A stretch of DNA of 28,553 nucleotides from Actinobacteria bacterium UBA2184 (GTDB taxonomy: Bacteria; Actinomycetota; Coriobacteriia; Anaerosomatales; Anaerosomataceae), in the NCBI GenBank assembly GCA_002328745.1, contig DCVQ01000019.1, positions 1-28,553 of the forward strand, given 5' to 3'. Numbering within the stretch: position 1 is the first letter of the stretch; every line of letters begins with the position of its first letter. Shown piece by piece: positions 7,723 to 15,260 of the stretch. The notes beneath the pieces were generated by a model. The model was not told the origin of the DNA, did no database searches, and saw only the letters and a program-made list of their open reading frames with translations. Made by a program: the position numbers and the translations under genes.

Positions 7723-8108
7723 GGAGTGCCAGGAAGGGGTGGGCAGGGGGCCCGGGAATAGAGGTGTCCCGAGAAACCTGACCTGCGTGATTCCGTAGTC
7801 CCCAGCTTCCCGTTTCTTACCATCGAGAACCCCGCGCGCTCCGGACAACTTGCGCTGTTCCTTCGCGAGGAGGCTCCGTCAGGCAGCTACTGGTACGCTG
7901 GCTTTCAGGATCCGCTCGGCCCGACCTCTCGGGACAACCACGACTCTACGGCACCGGGATAAGCGGGTCAAGGGGACTGGGGCATCAATCTGAGGCGCGC
8001 GACACACGGCTGCAAATGATGGCGGAGCGGCTGGAATCGCACGATGAACGGTCACGGGATGCATGCCGTGGACGATGAGTGGCGAACGGTCTCTTCGGAT
8101 GATTCGCA
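7723..8108. other. Gene-poor stretch between queD and the iron operon
   Basis: No convincing intact gene was found here. On the plus strand a frame is open from 7762 to a TAA near 7962 and reads like protein in part (PSFPFLTIENPARSG, then LALFLREEAPSGSYWYAGFQ). It has no ATG or GTG start and no ribosome binding site. A second protein-like piece in another frame (LQMMAERLESHDERSRDACR) ends near 8084. This could be a decayed gene or chance. The minus-strand frame of 76 codons over 7879-8109 has arginine-rich, shadow-like composition and was not accepted. A weak CGGGA/TCCCG stem around 7754-7772 may end the queD transcript. Confidence 0.4.
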
Positions 8109-8150
8109 TGGACGAAGTCCGCGCGGGTGCCTATACTCAACGCATGCGTT
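8109..8150 (+). promoter_or_regulatory. Promoter and palindromic operator candidate for the DtxR-FeoAB operon
   Basis: A -35-like TGGACG (8109-8114) and a -10 TATACT (8132-8137) are 17 nt apart. A perfect 12-bp palindrome, AACGCATGCGTT (8139-8150), begins 2 nt after the -10 and should cover the transcription start. That is where a metal-dependent repressor would act, and the first gene encodes such a repressor. Perfect 12-bp palindromes are expected several times by chance in 28 kb, so position rather than rarity is the argument. The sequence does not match the classical IdeR box. Confidence 0.5.
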
Positions 8151-8185
8151 CGCATCATTGACACCGTTCCCGCAGGAGGCCGAGG

Positions 8186-8875
8186 ATGCCGAGCGAGACC
8201 CTTGAAGAGTACCTCGAAGCGATATACAAGCTGGCCGAGCGGGGAGAGGTCCGGCCGGGCCATCTTGCCGAGGTCATGGGGGTCTCTGCGCCCACGGTGA
8301 CCGCCACGCTGGGCCGCCTGAAGGCCCGCGGCCTGATAGAGCGTCCCGACGGCGGCGTCGCCCTCACGCTCTCGGGGCGTCAGGCCGCGCTCGACATCAT
8401 CAGGCGTCACCGGCTTGCCGAGCGCTTCCTCGTGGATGTGCTCGGCCTGTCGTGGGACGAGGTCCATGCTGAGGCGTGTCAGCTGGAGCACGCGCTGTCG
8501 CCGCGCGTGCAGGAGGCCCTCGAGACGTTCATGGACAATCCTTCGGTGTGTCCGCACGGACACCCGATACCCAGCGCGAGCGGGGAGATCGCGGAGAGGC
8601 GCGGACTCCCGCTGTGCGATCTCGCGTCGGGCGAGTCCGCGCGGATCCTGCGCATCGACGACGAGAGCGGCGAGCTGCTGTCGTACCTTTCGTCGCTCGG
8701 CATGTTCCCGGGGACGCCGGTCAAGGTATGCGAAGTGGCGCCGTTCAAGGGCCCGTTGCTCGTGGAGGTCGGCGACTCGAAGTACGCCGTGGGCCGTGAG
8801 GTCGCCGGGAAGATCGCCGTCGAGCAGGGGGGCATGCCCGCGCGCCGTAGGAAGCGCGTCGGAGGGCCCCGGTGA
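8186..8875 (+). CDS. DtxR/IdeR-family iron-dependent regulator with C-terminal FeoA/SH3 domain
   Basis: A 229-residue metal-responsive repressor. A winged helix (about 5-68, HTH around 24-46) is followed by the dimerisation and metal-binding domain (about 70-135) and an SH3-like FeoA domain (about 142-214). Aligned by eye with DtxR, the ancillary-site ligands H75, E79 and H94 and the primary-site ligands C98, E101 and H102 (EACQLEH) are all kept. The residue equivalent to DtxR Met10 is E8, an acidic choice like Asp8 of MntR. The Cys at 98 favours iron over manganese. AGGAGG (8174-8179) sets the ATG at 8186. The stop overlaps the feoB GTG by 4 nt, so the regulator probably controls its own transporter operon. 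Confidence 0.92.
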   Translation: MPSETLEEYLEAIYKLAERGEVRPGHLAEVMGVSAPTVTATLGRLKARGLIERPDGGVALTLSGRQAALDIIRRHRLAERFLVDVLGLSWDEVHAEACQLEHALSPRVQEALETFMDNPSVCPHGHPIPSASGEIAERRGLPLCDLASGESARILRIDDESGELLSYLSSLGMFPGTPVKVCEVAPFKGPLLVEVGDSKYAVGREVAGKIAVEQGGMPARRRKRVGGPR

Positions 8876-10875
8876 GCCGGAGCTGCGATGAGCCTGGCGG
8901 CGTCCTGAAGCGTCCCGAGGGCGATATCGTCATCGCGATCGCCGGGAACCCGAACGTCGGGAAGTCGACGATCTTCAACGCCATCACGGGTCTCGGGGTG
9001 ATGACCGCCCACTATCCGGGCACGACGCGTGCCGTGCACACCGGGACCGCGCGTGCGGCGGAGCGCATCGTCGGAGTGATCGACCTGCCCGGCACGTACG
9101 GGCTCTCGGGGAACGATGAGGACGCGCGCGTCGCGCGTCTGGCGCTGCTCGATCTCGTGCCGGACGTCGTCGTGGTGGTGGTAGACCCGGTCAATCTGGC
9201 CCGGACGCTGTACCTCGCACTGGAAGTGCTGGACCTGGGCTTCCGGGTGGTCGTCGCCGCGAACCTTGCCGATGAGGCGCGGCGGGCCGGGATCGCGCTC
9301 GATGCCGAGGGGCTATCGGCGCGCCTGGGCGTCCCGGTCGTACCGACGGTGGGCACTGCGGGCACCGGCGTGCGCGCGGTTGTGGATGCGGCGTTCGAGG
9401 CGGCCGGCACCACTCCGACGCGGAGTCCCGGCTACGGCCCCGACTTCGAGGCCCTGGCGGAGCCGTTGGTGCGTGCCTGCCGGGATGCCGGGTGCACTCC
9501 GGGAGGACTGCCCCCGCATGCCGTCGCGCTCGCGCTGATCGAGGGCGACGACGTGATGGCCGCCCAGGTCGACGCGCAGGTCGTCTCGGTGGCGTCCCGG
9601 GTCCGCTCGGCGATCCGATCCCACTTCGGCGAGGACGCGTCCGTTCGGCTCGCGCGAGAACGGCATGGCCTTGCTGGCACGATCGGGGACGCCGTGGTGA
9701 CGCGGACGGGGGAGAAGCGCCGCCTGCCGCGTGACTGGTGGGCGCTCACCACCTGGCCCTGGACGGGCGTTCCGCTTGCGGCCCTGGTCGCCGGCGCGGT
9801 GTTCGCGTTCCTGTTCTTCGCGGGGGCGTTCCTGGCCGGGGTCTTCAGCGCCGTGTGGCAGGCGTTGGCTTCTCCCGGGATCACGAGCGTGGTCGAGGCG
9901 GTCGCAGGAGACGGGGTGTTGTCCCGGGTTCTTCTGTGGGGGCTCGATGCGGGCATCGAGGCTTCGCTCTCGGTCGGGCTCCCGTACATCCTCGTGTTCT
10001 ACGTGGTCCTGGGGCTGCTCGAGGACACCGGCTACCTGAACTCGCTGGCGTTCCTGACGGATCGCTTCATGCATCGTCTGGGGCTGCACGGCCGGGCGAT
10101 CATCCCCCTCGTGGCCGGTGCGGGATGCAGCGTGCCGGCTCTCGTCGCGACGGGGTTCCTGCCCACCAAACGGGAACGGCTCATCGCGTCGACGCTGGTC
10201 ATGTTCATCCCGTGCAGTGCAAGGACGGCGGTCATCCTCGGGGCTGTGGGTCACTACGTCGGCTGGCAGTACACGCTGCTCGTCGTTGGCATCGTCTTCG
10301 TGATGTGGCTGTCGATCGCCCTGGTGCTGCAGCGCATCCTGCCGGGGGAGTCGCACGGACTGGTGATGGAGATGTTCCCGTTCCGGCGGCCGTCATTCCG
10401 GCGGGTCATGGCAAAGGCATGGGACCAGTTCAGGGAGTTCCTCTTTGTGGCGACCCCGATCGTGGTTGCGGGGAGCCTCGTGCTGGGCGGTCTGTACGAG
10501 AACGGTTGGCTGATGAACGTGAGCAGACCTCTCGAGCCGGTGATCGGCGGCTGGCTCGGTCTGCCCGCGGTGGCCGGCGTGACGCTGCTCATGGGCATGC
10601 TGCGAAACGAGCTCGCGTTGCAGCTGCTGGTCGTCCTTGCGGTTTCGACCGCGGGTTACGCGGGTGCGAACATCACCGACATCATGAGCCCGACCGATCT
10701 GGTGGTCTTCGCGCTGGTGAACACGATCGCGCTGCCATGCATCTCGGCCGTCGCGGTCTTCTGGCGCCGGAACGGGCTGAAACGGACGCTCGCGGTCGTG
10801 GGGGCGAGCATCGTGCTCGCGTTGACGATCGGCGGGATCGTCGCCCGCGTGCTGCCGCTCCTCGGTCTCGAGTAG
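8872..10875 (+). CDS. feoB: Ferrous iron transporter FeoB
   Basis: A 667-residue GTP-gated Fe(II) transporter of the cytoplasmic membrane. The N-terminal G domain has the P-loop GNPNVGKST (25-33), the switch II motif DLPGTYGLSG (71-80) and the G4 motif NLAD (131-134). A helical linker leads to the membrane domain from about residue 293, with roughly eight hydrophobic segments. The two Gate regions are recognisable from LPYILVFYVVLGLLEDTGYL, then GCSVPALVATGFL and MFIPCSARTAVIL with conserved cysteines, and from the second repeat GMLRNELALQLL. The GTG start is translationally coupled to the DtxR-FeoA gene; no separate FeoA gene exists here. FeoB points to an anoxic or microoxic habitat where Fe(II) is available. 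Confidence 0.96.
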   Translation: MSRSCDEPGGVLKRPEGDIVIAIAGNPNVGKSTIFNAITGLGVMTAHYPGTTRAVHTGTARAAERIVGVIDLPGTYGLSGNDEDARVARLALLDLVPDVVVVVVDPVNLARTLYLALEVLDLGFRVVVAANLADEARRAGIALDAEGLSARLGVPVVPTVGTAGTGVRAVVDAAFEAAGTTPTRSPGYGPDFEALAEPLVRACRDAGCTPGGLPPHAVALALIEGDDVMAAQVDAQVVSVASRVRSAIRSHFGEDASVRLARERHGLAGTIGDAVVTRTGEKRRLPRDWWALTTWPWTGVPLAALVAGAVFAFLFFAGAFLAGVFSAVWQALASPGITSVVEAVAGDGVLSRVLLWGLDAGIEASLSVGLPYILVFYVVLGLLEDTGYLNSLAFLTDRFMHRLGLHGRAIIPLVAGAGCSVPALVATGFLPTKRERLIASTLVMFIPCSARTAVILGAVGHYVGWQYTLLVVGIVFVMWLSIALVLQRILPGESHGLVMEMFPFRRPSFRRVMAKAWDQFREFLFVATPIVVAGSLVLGGLYENGWLMNVSRPLEPVIGGWLGLPAVAGVTLLMGMLRNELALQLLVVLAVSTAGYAGANITDIMSPTDLVVFALVNTIALPCISAVAVFWRRNGLKRTLAVVGASIVLALTIGGIVARVLPLLGLE

Positions 10876-10910
10876 GCGTTCGTCCACCGCGCTCCGATGT
10901 CAGAGGCGTC

Positions 10911-10939
10911 TTGTATACCGAACATACGTTCGATATACT
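10911..10939 (+). promoter_or_regulatory. SOS promoter: LexA box inside the -35/-10 spacer
   Basis: A -35 TTGTAT (10911-10916) and a -10 TATACT (10934-10939) are separated by exactly 17 nt. The spacer holds CGAACATACGTTCG (10919-10932), a perfect match to the Gram-positive LexA operator CGAAC-N4-GTTCG. Bound LexA would cover the promoter core. The next genes encode a DUF6504-like protein and DnaE2, both expected SOS targets. This is the only intergenic perfect match noticed in the window. Confidence 0.9.
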
Positions 10940-10945
10940 CGGCTT

Positions 10946-10983
10946 GCCGGGCGCGGACCCCTGAAGCTCCTTCCGCGCCCGGC
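10946..10983 (+). other. Perfect 12-bp hairpin in the SOS operon leader
   Basis: GCCGGGCGCGGA (10946-10957) and its exact reverse complement (10972-10983) enclose a 14-nt loop. The left arm begins at about the expected transcription start, 6-7 nt after the -10. No T-run follows, so it is not a typical terminator. The first start codon is at 11007 with AAAGGA at 10993-10998, outside the hairpin. A role in 5'-end protection or conditional read-through is possible but unproven. Confidence 0.75.
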
Positions 10984-11006
10984 GTCTCCCGCAAAGGACG
11001 TCTCCC

Positions 11007-11426
11007 ATGGGCCGGAACCGCGCGATCAAGACCTTCGATCCCCGTAGACCGGGGCTGACGCTCGATCTTCTTACCGAGACCGACGCGCGTCTGCCGGTTA
11101 TCGTCGAGCTGCTTCGCAGCCCCTGGATAATGCGCGCCTCCGAGATGGTCGCTCCCGCTTCCGGCCTTGCGGGCAAGCGTCGCGAGCGCGAAGTGGAGGT
11201 CGTATGGGACGCCAGGCGCGGTGCGCCGAGGTCCTTCGCGCTTGATGACGGGCACCCGTACGTTGTGGATGCGGTCGTTCAGACGTGGGCCGTGGAGCGC
11301 GCGTGGTGGGACCCGCGCCGCCGCTTGAGCCGGCGATGCTTCCGGGTGCTCACGCGAGGCGGTCTCTACGATCTTGCGTACGATCGCATCGCCGACCGGT
11401 GGCTGCTCACGGGCATCGTCGATTAG
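11007..11426 (+). CDS. DUF6504-like protein in SOS operon with dnaE2
   Basis: A 139-residue protein. Its C-terminal half matches, by eye, the pattern of the actinobacterial DUF6504 family: a strand-rich segment VEVVWDARRGAPRSFAL, a WAVERAWWDPRRR turn, then a FRVLTRGGLYDLAYDR strand pair and a terminal DRWLLTGIVD. The N-terminal 60 residues are less conserved in appearance (LLTETDARLPVIVELLRSPWIMRASEM). Members of this family are found near dnaE2 or Y-family polymerase genes, but no biochemical role is established as far as I know. It is the first gene behind the LexA-controlled promoter and ends 7 nt before dnaE2, so it is probably co-induced by DNA damage. No membrane segment or catalytic motif is evident. 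Confidence 0.75.
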   Translation: MGRNRAIKTFDPRRPGLTLDLLTETDARLPVIVELLRSPWIMRASEMVAPASGLAGKRREREVEVVWDARRGAPRSFALDDGHPYVVDAVVQTWAVERAWWDPRRRLSRRCFRVLTRGGLYDLAYDRIADRWLLTGIVD

Positions 11427-11433
11427 GCGTGTC

Positions 11434-14400
11434 ATGGCCGGATTCGTCCACCTCCACGTGCATTCGCACTTCAGCTTCATGGACGGCGTCGGGGCGCCTG
11501 ACGCGCTTCTGGCGAGCGCCGCGGCACTCGGCATGGACGCGCTCGCGCTCACCGATCACCAGGGGCTCTACGGGGCCGTCCGCTTCTACCGCGCAGCGCA
11601 CGAGATGGGCGTGAAGCCGATCGTCGGTGTCGAGATCGTGCTCGAGCCCGTCGGGATCGAGGGCGAGGAGTGCGATCTGCCGCCCGATGCGCGCCTGCCG
11701 CTTTCGGCCCCGGTCGGTTTCGGGCGTGCGGCCGGCGCCGGCTTCCATCTCACGCTGCTCGCACGGGACATCGCCGGGTACCGCAATCTTTGCCGACTGC
11801 TCTCGCGCACGCACGTGCGCACCGGCGACGAGCCGTCGGTCGTCACGCTCGCCGAGCTCGAACGGTGCTCGGAAGGCCTCATCGGCCTCTCCGGGTGCTC
11901 GCGCGGAGAAGCGGGAGCGGCGGTGCTCGCCGGTCTCGGGACGCGTGCCGAGCGTGCGCTCCGGCGTCTGGCGCGCGCGTTTGCGCCCGGCGATTTCTAC
12001 GTCGAGCTCATGCACCTCATGACACCTGATGCTCCCCGCTACATCGCCGGCCTTACGGCGCTTGCGGAGCGATGCGGCCTGCCGGTGGTGGCCACCAACA
12101 ACGTGCACTATGCGAAACGGCGCGACTTCCGTTTGCACGACGTGCTCGCTTCGGCGGGCGCGCGCACGACGCTCCCCGGGCCCTACGATCGTCCGAACGC
12201 CGAATTGTGGCTGAAGCCCGCAGGCGAGATGCGGCGCCTGTTCGCCGACGTGCCGAAAGCGTGCGACGCCACGCTCGAGATCGCCTCCCGCTGCACGCTC
12301 GACCTCGGTCTCGGCTCGTTCCACTTCCCGGCGGCCGACGTGCCGGCAGGCGAGACCGCCTACTCGGTGCTCTCCAAGGCCGCCTGGCGCGGGCTGGAGC
12401 AGCGCTACCGCCCGGTCACGCCCGAGGCGGTGCGGCGGCTCCAGCACGAGCTCTCGGTCATCTGCGACCTCGGATTCCCTGAGTACTTCCTCACGGTGAA
12501 GGACATCGTCGACTTCGCGAAGTCGCGCGGCATCCGCTGCAGCGGGCGGGGGAGCGCGGGCGACTCGATCGTCACCTACGTCCTCGGCATCACGGACGCT
12601 GATCCCATCGCGCACGATCTGCTCTTCGAGCGCTTCCTCAATCCCGAGCGGCGGCAGATGCCCGACATCGACGTGGACTTCGACTCGCGGCGGCGCGACG
12701 AGGTGATTTCCTACATCTACGACCGCTTCGGGCACGACCATGTGGCGATGGTGGCCACCGTCAACACGATGACCGCGCGGAGCGCCGTCCGCACGGCTGC
12801 CAGGGCGCTCGGGCATACGCCCGACGAGGTGAATGCATTCTCGCGCTACCTGCCGTGGGTGAGCTCGCACCGGCTGGCCGAGGTGCTCGCCACCTATCCC
12901 GAGTGCCGCGACCACCCGCTTCGCGAGGCCGGGCACGCGCTGCTCGTCGAGCTTGCGAGCGAGCTCGACCACACGCCGATGCACCTCGGCACGCACCTCG
13001 GCGGGTTCATCGTCACGCGCGAGCCCATCGAGAGCTGGATGCCGCTGCAGTGGGCCGCCAAGGGCGTCGTGGTCTCGCAGTACGACAAGGACGACATCGA
13101 GGCGCTCGGGCTTGTGAAGATGGACATCCTGGGCCTCCGCATGCACTCGGCCATCAGCGATACGGTGCGGCTCGCACGCGAGCGGGTAGGGGAGGACGCG
13201 GTCCCCGAGCCCTTCGATCTGCCGCACGACGATCGTCGCGTCTACCAGACGATCGCGGCGGCCGATACCGTGGGGATGTTCCAGCTCGAATCGAGCGGGC
13301 AGCGCAACCTCGCGATGCGTCTCCAGGAGCGCGATTTCGAGGACATCATCGCCGCGATCTCGCTCTTCCGTCCGGGCCCGCTCGAGGCCGAGATGATCAC
13401 ACCCTTCATCCGCAGGCGTCACGGGCTCGAGCCGGTCGTCGTGCCGCACCCCGCGATGGGCGAGGTGCTGCGCGGAAGCTACGGCGTGATCGTCTACCAG
13501 GAGCAGGTGCTGCAGGTGGCAAAGGCGGTAGCGGGCTTCACGCTCGCCGAGGCCGACTCCCTGCGGCGCGCGATGACCAAGGGTCGCAGCCGCGAGGCGA
13601 TGGAGGCCATCAAGACGCACTTCGTGGAGCGCGCCTGCGGCCTCGGTGTGGAGCGCGCCGTTGCCGAAGAGGTCTTCCGGCAGCTCGAGGGATTCGCCGC
13701 CTACGGGTTCTGCAAGGCGCATGCGGCCTGCTTCGCGGTCGTCTCCTACGCCAGCGCGTGGCTCAAGACCTACTACCCGGCCGAGTTCGCGGCCGCGATC
13801 CTCAACAACGAGCCGATGGGCTTCTACAGCCCGCGCCTCGTGCTCGACGACGTGCGGCGCCACGGCATCTCCGTCCTGCCGCCGCACATCAACGTCTCTT
13901 CGGCGGAGTTCACGGTGGAACAGGACGGGGGCGCCGTGCGCGTCGGCCTCGGGAGCCTGCTCCACATGACCTCGCGCCTGCTTGATGTGATGCAAGCCGA
14001 GCGAGACGTCCGCCCGTTCGCGGACCTCGCCGACTTCCTCAAGCGGACGCGCGCCGAAGGGCCGGCCGCACGGAGCCTCATACGCGTCGGGGCTCTCGAT
14101 GGCCTGGGGGTGACCGATGCCGGCAGGCCTCCAACGCGCGATGAGATGCTCGCGCTGCTGCCGGAGCTCAAGGCGGTCATCGCCAGGCAGGGCGTGGCCG
14201 GTGACGACACGCTGCTGCTCGCACCTGCGCGTGCGCGGGGGCCTGTCGACACCGGCCACGTCTCGGGCTGGACGCCCGCGATGCGGCTTTCCGCCGAGCT
14301 CGAGTGCCTCGGGCTCGCCATCACCGCGCACCCGCTCGCCCTGGCGCGTGCCGACCTCGAGCGGCGCGGCGTCACCTGGGCGCGCGACCTGTCCGCGTGC

Positions 14401-14844
14401 GAGGACCGGTCGCGCGTGCGCGTGTGCGGCGTGCGGGAGCGGGCCCAGACACCCCGGACCCGCTCGGGCAAGCGCACCTGCTTCCTCACGATGGAGGATC
14501 CTACCGGGCTCATCGACGTCGTGGTGTTCGAGGACGCCCTCGACCGCTTCGGCGACGTGATCGTGAAGCACCGGGCGTACCTGGTCGAGGGGGTGCTGCA
14601 GAACAACTGCCAGCGCGGCATCGCGCTGATCGCCGATCGTATCGAGCCGTACGTCGTGCGCGACGAGGGGAGGCAGCCCGTTCGTCTGAGGCGCGGTGTG
14701 GGAGCGGGTCCGCTCGGACCGACACGGCCGGGAGCCGGAGCTCCGGAGGAGGAGTCGTGGGAGGCGGCTGAAGCCCGGGAGGCGCTCCCGGCGGGCGAGG
14801 CGGGTCCTACGGCTCGGCGGCCCGCCAGACGAACTCGGCAGTGA
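11434..14844 (+). CDS. dnaE2: Error-prone DNA polymerase III alpha subunit DnaE2
   Basis: A 1136-residue C-family polymerase. The PHP domain (about 1-270) begins FVHLHVHSHFSFMDG. The palm domain carries PDIDVDFD (410-417) with catalytic D411 and D413, and the third carboxylate D564 in LVKMDILGLR. The fingers and beta-binding region follow, with GMFQLESSGQ, then YGFCKAHAACFAVVSYASAWLK. The segment ILNNEPMGFYSP, followed by DVRRHGISVLPP, is characteristic of DnaE2 rather than DnaE1. An OB fold lies around 990-1080 (CFLTMEDPTGLIDVVVFED), and the last 60 residues are low-complexity. DnaE2 carries out translesion synthesis and damage-induced mutagenesis. The ATG at 11434 follows the DUF6504-like gene by 7 nt with only a weak ribosome binding site, suggesting coupling; transcription should start at the LexA-controlled promoter. 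The 3' end overlaps the convergent lipoprotein gene by 38 nt. Confidence 0.93.
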   Translation: MAGFVHLHVHSHFSFMDGVGAPDALLASAAALGMDALALTDHQGLYGAVRFYRAAHEMGVKPIVGVEIVLEPVGIEGEECDLPPDARLPLSAPVGFGRAAGAGFHLTLLARDIAGYRNLCRLLSRTHVRTGDEPSVVTLAELERCSEGLIGLSGCSRGEAGAAVLAGLGTRAERALRRLARAFAPGDFYVELMHLMTPDAPRYIAGLTALAERCGLPVVATNNVHYAKRRDFRLHDVLASAGARTTLPGPYDRPNAELWLKPAGEMRRLFADVPKACDATLEIASRCTLDLGLGSFHFPAADVPAGETAYSVLSKAAWRGLEQRYRPVTPEAVRRLQHELSVICDLGFPEYFLTVKDIVDFAKSRGIRCSGRGSAGDSIVTYVLGITDADPIAHDLLFERFLNPERRQMPDIDVDFDSRRRDEVISYIYDRFGHDHVAMVATVNTMTARSAVRTAARALGHTPDEVNAFSRYLPWVSSHRLAEVLATYPECRDHPLREAGHALLVELASELDHTPMHLGTHLGGFIVTREPIESWMPLQWAAKGVVVSQYDKDDIEALGLVKMDILGLRMHSAISDTVRLARERVGEDAVPEPFDLPHDDRRVYQTIAAADTVGMFQLESSGQRNLAMRLQERDFEDIIAAISLFRPGPLEAEMITPFIRRRHGLEPVVVPHPAMGEVLRGSYGVIVYQEQVLQVAKAVAGFTLAEADSLRRAMTKGRSREAMEAIKTHFVERACGLGVERAVAEEVFRQLEGFAAYGFCKAHAACFAVVSYASAWLKTYYPAEFAAAILNNEPMGFYSPRLVLDDVRRHGISVLPPHINVSSAEFTVEQDGGAVRVGLGSLLHMTSRLLDVMQAERDVRPFADLADFLKRTRAEGPAARSLIRVGALDGLGVTDAGRPPTRDEMLALLPELKAVIARQGVAGDDTLLLAPARARGPVDTGHVSGWTPAMRLSAELECLGLAITAHPLALARADLERRGVTWARDLSACEDRSRVRVCGVRERAQTPRTRSGKRTCFLTMEDPTGLIDVVVFEDALDRFGDVIVKHRAYLVEGVLQNNCQRGIALIADRIEPYVVRDEGRQPVRLRRGVGAGPLGPTRPGAGAPEEESWEAAEAREALPAGEAGPTARRPARRTRQ

Positions 14845-15259
14845 GCGCGGGGCCGGGGAGGGTGCCGTCATCCACAGCGAGCGTGCCCTCGGCGTACACG
14901 AGCGTGCCGTTGGTGCCGCACGCCGAGTCGAGGTCCGCCATGTTCTCGATGACGGCGATCACCGGCGCGTCTTCGGGGGGCTCCTCGCCGACGACCCCGT
15001 CGACGATCATCCACAGGGCCCCCTCGTCCGCGCGGTACTGCAGGAGGCCGACGGCGCGAACGCGCCCGTCACCGAGCTCGGTCAGTCCGATGACCTGTTC
15101 CCCGGGCGGCAGATACACGGGTTCCGCCCCCGCGTCTTCAGCGGAGCCGTTCCCGGCGGGAGGTTCCGGCTCGGCCGGATCGGCGCAACCCCCGAGAGCG
15201 AGCGCTCCCGTCAGGAGCGAGATCGCCACGACCGCGGCGAGCACACCATGGCTTCTCAC
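14807..15259 (-). CDS. Small lipoprotein of unknown function, downstream of dinB
   Basis: A 150-residue predicted lipoprotein. The N-terminus has an Arg/His n-region, a hydrophobic stretch (VLAAVVAISLLTGALAL) and a lipobox ALGGC, followed by a Pro/Glu-rich linker typical of surface lipoproteins. The mature part has strands such as VRAVGLLQYRADEGALWMIVDG and VIAVIENMADLDSAC, ending EFVWRAAEP. I do not recognise the family. The GTG at 15259 is chosen because AGGAGG (15274-15269 on the minus strand) lies 9 nt upstream and the start is 1 nt after the dinB stop. An ATG at 15277 would give six more residues but has a poor ribosome binding site. Its place behind dinB suggests co-transcription, which is odd for an exported protein. 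The 3' end overlaps dnaE2. Confidence 0.75.
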   Translation of the reverse strand: MRSHGVLAAVVAISLLTGALALGGCADPAEPEPPAGNGSAEDAGAEPVYLPPGEQVIGLTELGDGRVRAVGLLQYRADEGALWMIVDGVVGEEPPEDAPVIAVIENMADLDSACGTNGTLVYAEGTLAVDDGTLPGPALTAEFVWRAAEP

Positions 15260-15260
15260 G

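Noticed and set aside
4139..7807. GTAGTCCCCAG present in two intergenic regions (about 4139 and 7796)
   Set aside because: An 11-nt match is expected many times by chance in a window of this size.
7879..8109. 76-codon minus-strand frame in the queD-DtxR gap
   Set aside because: No ribosome binding site, arginine/proline-rich shadow composition, and it overlaps the iron-operon promoter.
11407..14871. 1154-codon minus-strand open frame opposite dnaE2
   Set aside because: Antisense shadow of a high-GC gene: arginine/histidine-rich, no domains, and dnaE2 on the plus strand is unmistakable.
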